Shown: piece after piece, positions 17,463 through 25,669 of the stretch | How the letters are laid out: each line of letters starts with the position of its first letter | Numbering within the stretch: the stretch's first letter is position 1 | Assembly: GCA_964349045.1 (NCBI GenBank) | Contig: CAYGFI010000055.1 | Span: 1 to 25,669, forward strand | Length of the DNA stretch: 25,669 nt | Reading direction: 5' to 3' | Source: JACJXF01 sp964349045 | Lineage (GTDB): Bacteria > Bacteroidota > Bacteroidia > Bacteroidales > GCA-2748055 | Notes under the pieces: generated by a model | Database searches by the model: none | What the model was told of the DNA's origin: nothing | Seen by the model: only the letters and a program-made list of their open reading frames with translations | Translations under genes and position numbers: made by a program

Positions 17463-18478
17463 TTAAATGTTTGAAACTGTTATTAAAATCAAACCGATAA
17501 TATAAAATGAGAACATGGTAACCAGCATTTTGTTGGTAGCGCTGTCTGCATCCTTAAATTCTCTCCATACAAAAATTCCCCAAAGCATAGCAACAACTGG
17601 TGCGGCATTACTAAGAGCGTAGGCTATTGCCGGATTAGCAGAACCAACTGCCATAAAACTTACCACCATACCAGTACACCATATCATCCCTCCTACTATA
17701 CCAGAGATATGCTCCTTAAAAGTACCTGTCCAATACATCTTCATAGTTACAGGCATACCTTCAACCGGTTTGGCCATAAAAATGGGATTGATGATAAAAG
17801 TACTGATAAGAACGCCCATTGTAAAGAAAAACAGGGCTGTATAAGGTGTCAGGTTCCCGGTACTTCCCGAAACAAAAGCCGGATCTATCGATTTTACTAC
17901 AAAACCATAAAAAAAAGCAATTAGAAGACCGGCGAAAACTGAAAGTGTGATTCCTTTTACAGAAGGCACTTTCCTGGTTTTGGAAATTCTTCTGTAGATG
18001 AGACTGCTTAGATAAATTGCTGAAATAATAATAACAACCCCGATCCAAAGCATTACCGGTTTTTGAGACGCTACTCCCCCTGCAGAAATAATAATAAAAT
18101 AATTAAAATGGTGCCTAATATCCAGGCAATACCTCCACCAATTGGAAAGGCAATAGACATTCCTGCAATTGCAATGGCAGCGACAAGAAGCACGTTTCCC
18201 AGGTTCCATAAGGCGCCACCCATCATTGCATATCCGATGCTCTTAATATCAGCAGTTTGCAAATCCTCTAAAAATGTCCTGCCCTGACTTCCTAAGCTTC
18301 CCAGTGTAAAAGCAGATAAAATGCCAATTATTACAATGCCAAGAACCATATCCCAATAAAACAGTTCAAATCGCCAGGATTTGGAAGCTATTTTTTGAGT
18401 GTTAGCCCATGAACCCCAGCAAATCATTGCAATTATGCAAAAGATAATAGCTATTCCGTAGTTTTGAATAAGTACCAT
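17463..18478 (-). pseudogene. DMT-type sugar permease, frameshifted
   Basis: This is a ten-helix inner-membrane permease of the drug/metabolite transporter superfamily, of the type annotated in Bacteroidota sugar operons as RhaT-like or DMT permease. The 5' part (ATG at 18478) reads MICWGSWANTQKIASKSWRF, then FELFYWDMVLG and AFPIGGGIAWILG, and stops at 18071. The rest of the protein continues in another frame to 17463 with six or so further helices (for example IAYALSNAAPVVAMLWGIFVWREF). Restoring one base within 18074-18110 joins the frames. Candidates are the A4 run at 18105-18108, giving GTIFNYFIIISAGG, or the C5 run at 18076-18080. No residues appear missing, so this is a one-base loss: a true mutation, a sequencing error, or less likely programmed frameshifting. 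It is presumably the operon's importer. Confidence 0.82.
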
Positions 18479-18547
18479 AGTTTTAATGTTAAGTAATTCG
18501 TTTTATAAAAGCATTAAAAATAATATTTTACCAGATAATCGTATCAA

Positions 18548-19963
18548 TTATTCATGCCTGTATAAATCCCATCCCAAATAATTATCAACAGCCTCTTCAA
18601 TAATATTGGCTGCCAATCCGCGGCCCATTGCCACATGATGCTCAAATCCGTTTTTACACATGAATTTCATAAGTTTCTGCAGGTTCTGAATTTCGCAAAC
18701 GGCAATACCCCCATCCATTTTGTATGGATCGTTTGTGATATGCCCTTCGCCCAGGTATGCTTTAATGGAGCCATTTACATCATCAGTAGAAATGCGGAAA
18801 TAGGTAAGTTCACCAGGACCAACTTTGCCTTTAATAGCTCCGAATGTATCATCATGACCCAGTACTGTACCCAGAATGTCTAATGTTGAAATTTCAATGT
18901 CGCTCTGGAAAAAACTTTTTGGATAATTGCTGCAATGAGTGCAAACTACCTTATTTCTGTCGGTTCCGAAATTATTGTTCCAATCAAGTAAGGCAGAGGG
19001 TTTTTCGGTTGCCAGCATGAGTGCATACATCGAAACCACACCCGCGATATCAACCTCACATGCGCACGGGATAAGTTTTTCGCCCAACATACTCATGCTT
19101 AAACAACTGGCGCAACCGTAATTTTTCTGAATCGATTCCCAGCACTGAACGGCAGCAGCATTTATTTCGTTTGCTGTTAACCAGTTTTCAAGGGCAATTC
19201 CAAACTTTGCCTGGTGGCAAACCTTATCATTTTTAATGTGAACTGGTATTTTTCCATATTCCTGAATTTCCTTAACTTTTGAAACTACTTCAGATGCCTG
19301 ATTATCAAATTTCTGAGCTGCACCGAATATTTCCGACAAATCAACTGTTACCACAGTAATACCCGAAGCCTGAAGCAGCTTTTCGCTGGCACGCATGGTC
19401 TGGAATGCAGCAGGTCTTGCTCCCACAGCGCCGATGCGCGCGTTTGAAAGACCTTTTACCACCCTGCATACTTTCGAAAAATACTTCAGATCATTTTCGA
19501 ATTCTTTACTATCCAAAGGGTAGGTATGATAGGTAGTGTCGGTAAAGGGTATCCCATATTGGTAGAGATTATTGCATACCGAAAGTTTACCGCAGAAAGC
19601 ATCGCGGCGACTATATACATCTACTTTGTCGTTATCGTCATCGCATGCCTGGATCAGGACAGGAACCTTAATTCTTGTTTCCCGCAGGGTGTTTACAATT
19701 CCCAGTTCATCACCAAAATTGGGTAAAACAACAATAATACCATCAATCTTGTCGATGTTTTCGTTGAACAGCTTTGCACATTTTCGGGCATCAGATAAGG
19801 TTTCAATTGCCCCCGTAGGTGTTTCACCAGCGGGTAATACAACATAGCTGAAGCCATGTTTTTCCATTTTTTGAAGCAATATCTCCCTTGCACTTACAGC
19901 AAGCTTTGAACTGAAGATATTTCGCGTTCCAATAATAAGACCGAAGGTGATTTTACTTTCCAT
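18548..19963 (-). CDS. L-fucose/L-arabinose isomerase-family sugar isomerase
   Basis: This 471-residue protein belongs to the FucI/AraA-like metal-dependent aldose-ketose isomerases (COG2407-type). The N-terminal Rossmann-like domains include IDGIIVVLPNFGDE. The catalytic region has QCWESIQ (Glu276) and CACEVDIAGVVSMYAL (Asp305, with Glu303), corresponding to the metal-binding acidic pair. LGEGHITNDP and CKNGFEHHVAM lie near the C-terminus, where a ligand histidine is expected. Family members convert L-fucose, D-arabinose or L-arabinose to the ketose, and this subgroup has many uncharacterised members. It lies between the FGGY kinase and the permease, so its ketose product is probably what the kinase phosphorylates. 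It is cytoplasmic, with no signal peptide. Confidence 0.85.
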   Translation of the reverse strand: MESKITFGLIIGTRNIFSSKLAVSAREILLQKMEKHGFSYVVLPAGETPTGAIETLSDARKCAKLFNENIDKIDGIIVVLPNFGDELGIVNTLRETRIKVPVLIQACDDDNDKVDVYSRRDAFCGKLSVCNNLYQYGIPFTDTTYHTYPLDSKEFENDLKYFSKVCRVVKGLSNARIGAVGARPAAFQTMRASEKLLQASGITVVTVDLSEIFGAAQKFDNQASEVVSKVKEIQEYGKIPVHIKNDKVCHQAKFGIALENWLTANEINAAAVQCWESIQKNYGCASCLSMSMLGEKLIPCACEVDIAGVVSMYALMLATEKPSALLDWNNNFGTDRNKVVCTHCSNYPKSFFQSDIEISTLDILGTVLGHDDTFGAIKGKVGPGELTYFRISTDDVNGSIKAYLGEGHITNDPYKMDGGIAVCEIQNLQKLMKFMCKNGFEHHVAMGRGLAANIIEEAVDNYLGWDLYRHE

Positions 19964-20023
19964 TTTGATTATCGATTTAGTTAGTATTATGTGGTAATAA
20001 CTGATTCTTCCAAAAAGTCATTT

Positions 20024-21526
20024 CTAAGTCATATCCTGAAATTTCAATATGGTTCGTTTAACAGCCATGTGCCATCCATTAATCAGGCGAATTCTCTCTT
20101 TATTACCCATTGCTGAAGAAAAAATAAAAGCATTTTGTCGTAGACTGTTAATTTCCTCCATATTTTTCCAGATATTTAGTTTAAGTCCGGCCATCAATGC
20201 AACCCCAAGAGCAGATGTCTCTTCAATTTCTGAGCGGTTAATCCTTGCATTGAGCATATCTGCCTGAAATTGCATAAGGAAATGATTTTTAGTCGGACCT
20301 CCATCTACCCTGAGTTCGGATAGATGAATGCCTGATTTTGAATTCATAACATCAACAAGATCATTGATCTGATAGGCAATTGATTCGAGTGCAGCCCTTA
20401 CTATATGAGCTTTTTTTGAACTACGGTTCATTCCACAAATAAGTGCATTGGCATCATTATCCCAGTATGGTGCACCAAGACCTGCAAACGCCGGGACAAA
20501 ATAAACCCCATTATTAGAATTAACAGAAGTGGCTATTTGCTCAGACTCTTTCGAAGAAGACAGCAATTCCAGATCATCGACCAGCCATTTAATCGTTGCA
20601 CCTGTGCAATGGATGTTCCCTTCGAATACATAAGCAGTTTCATCACCGATGGAATATCCGATTGAGGTAACAACACCTTCCGGGCTTAGCTTAAAATCAT
20701 TCCCAATATTCATCATAATTGATGAACCTGTTCCGTAAGTTGCTTTAGCCATACCCTTGGAAAAACAGTTTTGCCCGAAAAGAGCTGCATGTGAGTCTCC
20801 CATAACACCGGTAATTGGTATTTCTTTTCGAAGGAAACCATCAAGGGAAGTATATCCAAAAATAGCATCGCAGGGTAACGCATTGGGCATAGCATTTTCA
20901 GGAATGTGAAATAATTCAAGAATTTCAGTGTCCCATTTTTTATTAACAATATTGAAAAGTAATGTCCTGCTTGCATTGGTATGATCAGTAGCATGAACCT
21001 GGCCGCCTGTTAATTTGAAGATGAGCCAGGAATCGATTGTTCCAACCGCGAGGCGATTTTGTTGTATTAAATCATCAACCCCTTTCACATTCTCAATTAT
21101 CCACTGTACACCGCTTGCCGAAAAATACGGATCAATTAAGAGTCCCGTCCTGGATCTGATCAGCTCTTCGTACCCCTTTTCGCGAAGTGACGTACAAATT
21201 TTTGCACCACGCCGGCATTGCCAGACAACAGCATTATATAACGGCAAACCGGTTTGTTTGTCCCACAAAACCACGGTCTCACGTTGGTTTGTGATTGAAA
21301 GGGCAATAATTTCATCGTGACTGATATTATTTTTTTCGACAACCTGTTTGATGGCCAGAAGAGTATTTCGATAAATTTCCAACGGATCGTGCTCTACCCA
21401 TTCGGGTTGGGGATAAAATTGGTTGTGACTGATGGTTTCACGCTCAATAATTTTTGCCTCCTGATTGAACAGAACGGCTTTAGTTGCTGAAGTGCTTTGA
21501 TCAATAGATAATATATACTTGCCCAT
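20024..21526 (-). CDS. FGGY-family sugar/polyol kinase, glycerol-kinase-like
   Basis: The product is a 500-residue FGGY kinase. It starts MGKYILSIDQSTSATKA (phosphate-binding 1) and has SITNQRETVVLWD, GDSHAALFGQ with the probable catalytic base Asp244, ATYGTGSSIMMN (ATP site) and AALESIAYQI. Length and motifs match glycerol kinase closely; E. coli GlpK uses Asp245. The open frame extends to a GTG at 21562, but the ATG at 21526 puts the conserved start in place, so I chose it. Its neighbours (isomerase, split transketolase, hydrolase) argue for a ketose substrate such as apulose or another unusual ketose. No glycerol gene (GlpF, GlpD) is nearby. Glycerol kinase remains a live alternative. Confidence 0.85.
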   Translation of the reverse strand: MGKYILSIDQSTSATKAVLFNQEAKIIERETISHNQFYPQPEWVEHDPLEIYRNTLLAIKQVVEKNNISHDEIIALSITNQRETVVLWDKQTGLPLYNAVVWQCRRGAKICTSLREKGYEELIRSRTGLLIDPYFSASGVQWIIENVKGVDDLIQQNRLAVGTIDSWLIFKLTGGQVHATDHTNASRTLLFNIVNKKWDTEILELFHIPENAMPNALPCDAIFGYTSLDGFLRKEIPITGVMGDSHAALFGQNCFSKGMAKATYGTGSSIMMNIGNDFKLSPEGVVTSIGYSIGDETAYVFEGNIHCTGATIKWLVDDLELLSSSKESEQIATSVNSNNGVYFVPAFAGLGAPYWDNDANALICGMNRSSKKAHIVRAALESIAYQINDLVDVMNSKSGIHLSELRVDGGPTKNHFLMQFQADMLNARINRSEIEETSALGVALMAGLKLNIWKNMEEINSLRQNAFIFSSAMGNKERIRLINGWHMAVKRTILKFQDMT

Positions 21527-21562
21527 TTGTCTGTCTTGTAATGAAAATGGTTCTTTTAACAC

Positions 21563-23080
21563 CTATAATTTTATAAACCTTATTGCAATTCCAGGAGTAC
21601 CAGGTAATTCAATCAGCACCTTACCTGTAAGAGTCCTGGCAGGAACCGGGGTAATGGTCATATTCCATGTATCGATAATATCTGCTTTGTAATTTGCCTT
21701 TTCCGGTAACTCAATAATCTGAAAATGCGGTTGATCCATATTAAAATACGTCAGAATATATTCATCCTTATAAGCAATGGCAGAAAAAGGCATCCACCAC
21801 GGAAATAAACTCACAGGCTGCAAATTTCCCGGGCTATCTTCAATAATCTGTTTTAAGAATTTAATACGTTCATGACTTTTCCCCTTCAAAACTCCGCCTT
21901 TCGACCACCATAGCACACTATGAGATTCATTTGGCCATACGATGGGGTTTTCAGTAACATACGTTTCTCCATGGCCAACAAATCCACCATTGGTGACCCC
22001 ACGCCAAAACTTGTTGGTAAGTTCCTGGGGAGTTAAATTACCCCACGACCAGTGAATATTTCCCTCATAACGGATTTCGTCGTAAACAACAGGTTTGTTG
22101 TATTTCTTCCTGAATTCTTTTGCTCGGTATGTGTCTTCATTTTGAATACTCGCATGGGTAATAAGTGGATTTGAATGATCGTACCAGGTTCCTGCATTAT
22201 GAATACCTCGAAGCCGGTTATACGGATCAGTTTCTGCAAATAAGCGTATATAATTATCCCAGTCTTCAATTTTTTTCTCCCTCATTAAATCATATTCATT
22301 TGCCATACTCCACCAGACATTTTTGTATGCAGCAAACCGGGCAATAATATAATTAATGTAAAACTCATCCGTCTTTTTGTCCATGCCGCTAAAACCCCAG
22401 CGGTCATATGGATGAAAAACAATCAGATCGGCCTCAATGCCCAGTGAGTCCAACTGAGAAATTCTCTTTTCGATGTTCCTGAAATAGGCAGGATTAAAGC
22501 GGGTAAAATCCCATGATTTCAGCGGTTTCCCTTCGAAAGGGTAAAGCAGTGGTTCATTTTTATTCCAGTCATAATCTTTTGGAAAAATGCACATCCGCAT
22601 TTTATTGAAATAACCATTAGAAAGTGTCTGCAATGTCAGTTCTGCTAAACTGTCGCCCTGATGCGCCCATCCATAGCAGGTTGTTCCAAACGAATAATGG
22701 GGTTTTCCATCGGCATAAGCAAAGTAGAAAGTGTCATTAACAACAAAAGGTCCATGGTTGTTTGCCGAGGGAGGTGTACACTCAAATTTTCCCTTTTTAT
22801 TATCGAGAAGTTTCGAATTGCTTTTGGTTATATAGGTCCATGTTCCTGTAATATCGGGCATAAAACGAACTTTGTATATCCCGGCACCATCATAAAAACC
22901 CTGAACGGTTTTTTTGTGCGTACCATTTGAAAACTCAATATTAAATTGAATTTCGGTAAACGGGTTCCCTTTATCCGTACCTTTAAAAGCCATTTCAAAA
23001 ACTCCCCATTTTTCAACTTTGCTTTGTGAATAAACAGTAAAGGCAGAAAACATAAACAGAATGAAAAGTAATTTTTTCAT
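21563..23080 (-). CDS. Secreted DUF5060/apiosidase-like glycoside hydrolase
   Basis: This 505-residue exported protein has a Sec signal peptide (cleavage near VYSQ). An N-terminal DUF5060 beta domain (about 22-105; KWGVFEMAFKG, FYDGAGIYKVRFMPDITGTW) is followed by a TIM barrel of the DUF4038/apiosidase-like (GH140-related) type (about 115-400). Putative catalytic residues are Glu262 in WWSMANEYD (acid/base position) and Glu335 in YDEIRYEG (nucleophile position). The C-terminal beta domain (about 415-505) resembles DUF5605-type modules. GH140 includes the B. thetaiotaomicron apiosidase of rhamnogalacturonan-II, but DUF5060 relatives are mostly uncharacterised. Its place inside a sugar isomerase-kinase-transketolase run suggests it releases the sugar that the operon metabolises. 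Confidence 0.82.
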   Translation of the reverse strand: MKKLLFILFMFSAFTVYSQSKVEKWGVFEMAFKGTDKGNPFTEIQFNIEFSNGTHKKTVQGFYDGAGIYKVRFMPDITGTWTYITKSNSKLLDNKKGKFECTPPSANNHGPFVVNDTFYFAYADGKPHYSFGTTCYGWAHQGDSLAELTLQTLSNGYFNKMRMCIFPKDYDWNKNEPLLYPFEGKPLKSWDFTRFNPAYFRNIEKRISQLDSLGIEADLIVFHPYDRWGFSGMDKKTDEFYINYIIARFAAYKNVWWSMANEYDLMREKKIEDWDNYIRLFAETDPYNRLRGIHNAGTWYDHSNPLITHASIQNEDTYRAKEFRKKYNKPVVYDEIRYEGNIHWSWGNLTPQELTNKFWRGVTNGGFVGHGETYVTENPIVWPNESHSVLWWSKGGVLKGKSHERIKFLKQIIEDSPGNLQPVSLFPWWMPFSAIAYKDEYILTYFNMDQPHFQIIELPEKANYKADIIDTWNMTITPVPARTLTGKVLIELPGTPGIAIRFIKL

Positions 23081-23094
23081 GGCATTTATTATTT

Positions 23095-24039
23095 TTAGTG
23101 AATAATTTTATGTAAGAGAAGTTCTGATTGATTCATTATATCCTGCATTGTTAAGCCATAGTGAAGAAACAATTGCTCAGATGTCCCATTTACCAGATAT
23201 TCATCAGGAAACCCGATTATTTTCATGGGAATTGGCTTGTATTGCACTACAATTTCAGCCACCGCAGCTCCCAATCCTCCATAAATACTATGTTCTTCAA
23301 CGGTAACAATAGCCAGGGTTTCGTCGGCCGCTTTTTTTATCACTTCAATGTCTAAAGGTTTAATCGTATGCATATCAATTACTCTTGCCGATATACCTTT
23401 TGCTTCAAGGCCTTTTCCTGCCTCCAGACAGTGATACACGGTTTCACCACACCCGATGATTGTTATATCTTTCCCTTCTTTTAATGTAATTGCCTTTCCT
23501 ATCTTAAAAGACGTCATTTCAGGTTCATAAACATTTGGAACAGCTCCCCTTCCCATTCGTATATAGGCAGGAAACTTGTAGTTTGTAAGTTCCCGGGTCA
23601 ATAATTCTGTTTGAAGAGTATCGCAAGGCAAAATAACCGTCATGTTTGGGAAAGTACGCATTACGGCAATATCGTGTAAACTGTGATGAGTTGCTCCCAG
23701 CGCTCCATAGCTAACTCCACCACTTACACCGATAACTTTAACCGGAGCATTGGAATAGGCAAGGTCAACTTTTACCTGTTCAAGACTACGGGCGGAATAG
23801 AAGCTTGCCGGACCACATACAAAGACATTTTTACCGCTAAGCGCTAAGCCGGCAGAAACGCCAATACCATTTTGTTCGGCAATTCCAAGTTCAATAAATT
23901 GATCAGGCAGTAGTTTTGCAAACTCCCCTAAAGTGACAGAACCTCTCGCATCAGTGGTTACTGCAATAATACTTTTATCGTTCCTGGCAAGCTCAAGAAG
24001 TGTATCTGTAAATGCTTTTCTGCAAGGTATTGTGTTCAT
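23095..24039 (-). CDS. Transketolase C-terminal subunit
   Basis: A 314-residue protein equal to the pyrimidine-binding and C-terminal domains of transketolase. Glu55 in ELGIAEQNGIG is the conserved glutamate that activates thiamine diphosphate. GGVSYGALGATHHSLHDIAV and TVEEHSIYGGLG are family-typical. It starts 3 bases after the stop of the N-terminal half, so the two are made together and presumably form an A2B2-type enzyme. The general reaction is transfer of a two-carbon ketol unit between sugar phosphates. Split transketolases in sugar operons include apulose-4-phosphate transketolase and sulfosugar transketolases. The kinase next door favours a phosphorylated-ketose substrate. No symbol is given because substrate is unproven. 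Confidence 0.9.
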   Translation of the reverse strand: MNTIPCRKAFTDTLLELARNDKSIIAVTTDARGSVTLGEFAKLLPDQFIELGIAEQNGIGVSAGLALSGKNVFVCGPASFYSARSLEQVKVDLAYSNAPVKVIGVSGGVSYGALGATHHSLHDIAVMRTFPNMTVILPCDTLQTELLTRELTNYKFPAYIRMGRGAVPNVYEPEMTSFKIGKAITLKEGKDITIIGCGETVYHCLEAGKGLEAKGISARVIDMHTIKPLDIEVIKKAADETLAIVTVEEHSIYGGLGAAVAEIVVQYKPIPMKIIGFPDEYLVNGTSEQLFLHYGLTMQDIMNQSELLLHKIIH

Positions 24040-24042
24040 TAG

Positions 24043-24882
24043 TTACTCTGACGATTTAAGCTGTAAAATCTGGTTTTCCAATTCTAAAAGTGCTGACTGG
24101 AAATCTGCAGTTGAAGGCGCTTTATGATGCCATTCGGGTTTGTTTTCCATAAAAGAGACGCCTTTACCCTTGGTCGTTTTTGCAATAATCATAGTTGGTG
24201 AAGTGTTTTCAGGGATTTGCTTATGAAAAACATGAAGTAAAGCCTCAATTGAATTACCGTCGGTTTCGATTACATTCCAACCCAAAGCACTCCATCGTTG
24301 AGAAAGATTTTCCAATTTCATTACATCTTCAGTATTTCCACTGATCTGTAATCCATTGCGATCAATAATGGCAACCAGGTTATCTAACTGGAAATGATTG
24401 GCAGCTATTGCAGCTTCATAAACCGAGCCTTCAGCCTGCTCACCATCGCCCATAAGGACGTAAACCTTATAGCTTTTTTTATCGAGTTTGCATGAAATGG
24501 CCATTCCCACTCCTATATTAAGGCCATGTCCTAAAGCGCCTGTATTGACTTCAATCCCGGGAACTTTATTCACAGGATGACCGGCTAATGGACTGTCATA
24601 TTTACCATAGGTTTCAATCCATTCTTTAGGAAAGAATCCGGCTTCAGCCAAAACATTGTAATAACCCTCAACACTGTGACCTTTGCTCATGATAAACCTG
24701 TCGCGATCCTCCTTTTTTGGATTCTTTGAATCGATTCTCAATACATCAAAATAAAGAGTTGTTAAAATATCAATTGAAGATAATGAACCTCCAATATGCC
24801 CTCCTTTTGAATTATGGATCATCTCGACTGTATTTTTCCTGATTTTAGTCGCCTTTATTTTCAATTCTCTTACCATTTCCAT
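24043..24882 (-). CDS. Transketolase N-terminal subunit
   Basis: A 279-residue protein equal to the thiamine-diphosphate/metal-binding domain of transketolase. The signature is GDGEQAEGSVYEAAIAA, then LVAIIDRNGLQ (the GDG-x(n)-N cofactor motif). HNSKGGHIGGSLSSIDILTTLY and MSKGHSVEGYY carry the conserved catalytic histidines near the phosphate and cofactor. The first ATG at 24882 is 2 bases after the regulator's stop; a second ATG at 24876 (MVRELKIKATKIRKNTVEMI) is equally possible. It lies directly downstream of the DeoR regulator, so transketolase is the first enzyme made from the operon. Confidence 0.9.
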   Translation of the reverse strand: MEMVRELKIKATKIRKNTVEMIHNSKGGHIGGSLSSIDILTTLYFDVLRIDSKNPKKEDRDRFIMSKGHSVEGYYNVLAEAGFFPKEWIETYGKYDSPLAGHPVNKVPGIEVNTGALGHGLNIGVGMAISCKLDKKSYKVYVLMGDGEQAEGSVYEAAIAANHFQLDNLVAIIDRNGLQISGNTEDVMKLENLSQRWSALGWNVIETDGNSIEALLHVFHKQIPENTSPTMIIAKTTKGKGVSFMENKPEWHHKAPSTADFQSALLELENQILQLKSSE

Positions 24883-24884
24883 TC

Positions 24885-25652
24885 TTACGCTATAATAAAA
24901 TCTATTTCATTTTCCTTGAAAATTTCCTTGTCTTTCTCTGTTATATCTGAATCTGTTATCAGGTATTGAATAAGTGACAGAGCGCCCAGGCTCGCGAGGG
25001 AACTTTTACCTACTTTGGTCGAATCTGCAACCAGGTAAACTTTGTCAGCAGCCTCTATCATGGCCTTCTTAACTGCAATATCACTCAAACTGGGATATGT
25101 CAACCCGCTTTTAAGAGAAATCCCTGCCGTCGCAAGAAACAGTTTATCAACATGCAGACCAAGAAAGAAATCAGCTGCTTTCTGACCGGTAAGGGATAAG
25201 GTTGGAGCTTTAAATTCGCCTCCTGTAAGAATCACGTTTATGGCAGGGTTTGCACCCAGCAGCATTACAATGTTAAGGGCATTTGTTATTACGGTTATAT
25301 TTCGCTTGTCGATGATTGCTTTCGCAATTTCAGTAGTAGTGGTTCCGGAATCTAAAATGATTGTATCGCCACTCTCGATATATCCGGCAGCTTTTTTCCC
25401 AATCAGTTCTTTCTTATCCATATTAATAAGGTTGGCGAGCGCGAAGTTCTGCACCTGCATACCAATGGTATTAATAAAAGCGCCTCCATGCTCACGGGTA
25501 ATCAGTCCATCAATCTCCAGTTTTTCCAGGTCCTGTCTGATGGTAACTTCAGATACTTTGAATATCCTGCTTAAGTCTGCTACTTTCACACTACCGTCTT
25601 CCTTAAGCATTTCAAAAATCTTATCCTTCCTTGTTTGCGCAAGTATTTTCAA
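24885..25652 (-). CDS. DeoR/GlpR-family transcriptional regulator
   Basis: A 255-residue DeoR-type regulator. The N-terminal helix-turn-helix includes KVADLSRIFKVSEVTIRQDL (23-42) followed by GLITREHGGAF. The effector domain is ISOCOT-like (DeoR C-terminal sensor) with DSGTTTTEIAKAI, ITNALNIVMLLG and LTGGEFKAPTLSLTG, which bind phosphorylated sugar intermediates in characterised members. The start is a TTG at 25652, because an in-frame TAA sits two codons upstream and the next methionine (residue 15) would cut into the DNA-binding domain. The gene lies first in the eight-gene run, so it probably represses its own operon and responds to a sugar-phosphate intermediate. Its promoter and operator lie mostly outside the window. 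Confidence 0.9.
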   Translation of the reverse strand: MKILAQTRKDKIFEMLKEDGSVKVADLSRIFKVSEVTIRQDLEKLEIDGLITREHGGAFINTIGMQVQNFALANLINMDKKELIGKKAAGYIESGDTIILDSGTTTTEIAKAIIDKRNITVITNALNIVMLLGANPAINVILTGGEFKAPTLSLTGQKAADFFLGLHVDKLFLATAGISLKSGLTYPSLSDIAVKKAMIEAADKVYLVADSTKVGKSSLASLGALSLIQYLITDSDITEKDKEIFKENEIDFIIA

Positions 25653-25669
25653 ATTTTATTATTTAGTTT

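Noticed and set aside
18071..18110. Programmed -1 ribosomal frameshifting in the permease gene
   Set aside because: There are runs of A/T and G but no clear heptameric slippery site followed by a stable stem, and such permeases are not known to use frameshifting. A one-base loss is simpler.
20024..21526. Plain glycerol catabolism for the FGGY kinase
   Set aside because: The sequence is close to glycerol kinase, but no glycerol facilitator or glycerol-3-phosphate dehydrogenase is present and the neighbours form a ketose pathway. Kept as an alternative, not as the main call.
23095..24882. Sulfoquinovose transketolase pathway for the split transketolase
   Set aside because: That route also uses a two-subunit transketolase, but no sulfoquinovosidase-like or sulfosugar reductase gene is present, and a sugar kinase is, which that route does not need at this step.

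Overview
The window looks like a chromosomal segment from a polysaccharide-degrading Bacteroidota, probably a Bacteroidales/Marinilabiliales-type bacterium. This is inferred from secreted or lipoprotein glycoside hydrolases, A-rich leaders without clear Shine-Dalgarno sites, promoters of the -33 TTTG / -7 TAnnTTTG type, a TPR-fused histidine kinase and a bacterial deoxyhypusine-synthase-like gene. No rRNA, tRNA, CRISPR array, insertion sequence or SusC/SusD pair was seen.

Region 1 (150-9171, all minus strand) is a glycan-degradation cluster. In transcription order it has a secreted right-handed beta-helix protein, a GH106-type alpha-L-rhamnosidase-like lipoprotein (4-base overlapping ATGA junction), a GPH/MelB-type sugar symporter broken by an internal deletion, and a GH2 beta-mannosidase-like lipoprotein.

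Region 2 (9393-14123, plus strand) starts at a well-formed Bacteroidota promoter. It has a deoxyhypusine-synthase-like enzyme, a small outer-membrane beta-barrel-like protein and a PLP-dependent serine/threonine dehydratase, closely packed. A separately promoted TPR-transmembrane-histidine kinase follows, ending in a convergent intergenic region with palindromes.

Region 3 (14263-16090, minus) has a signal-peptide-bearing RraA-family protein and a creatininase-family amidohydrolase as a tight pair, preceded by a perfect 7-1-7 palindrome (possible operator). Upstream of that lies a 51-codon remnant of a gluconate 2-dehydrogenase subunit 3 gene that is too short for the ORF-length cutoffs usually used.

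Region 4 (16244-25652, minus) is the most interesting part. It is a compact run of eight genes: DeoR-type regulator, transketolase N half, transketolase C half, secreted DUF5060/apiosidase-like glycoside hydrolase, FGGY kinase (glycerol-kinase-like), FucI/AraA-like sugar isomerase, DMT-type sugar permease (frameshifted), and DUF4432 mutarotase-like protein. Read as a pathway: release a sugar outside the cytoplasm, import it, interconvert anomers, isomerise aldose to ketose, phosphorylate, and split with a dedicated transketolase. This is the logic of the non-oxidative D-apiose pathway (isomerase, apulose kinase, two-subunit apulose-4-phosphate transketolase), but with an isomerase of a different fold family from the one I associate with that pathway. 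The substrate assignment is inference.

Both sugar importers in the window, one in each catabolic cluster, are disrupted in reading frame. One shows a deletion of about 60 bases that looks mediated by a short direct repeat. The other shows a single-base loss that could be a real mutation or a sequencing error.
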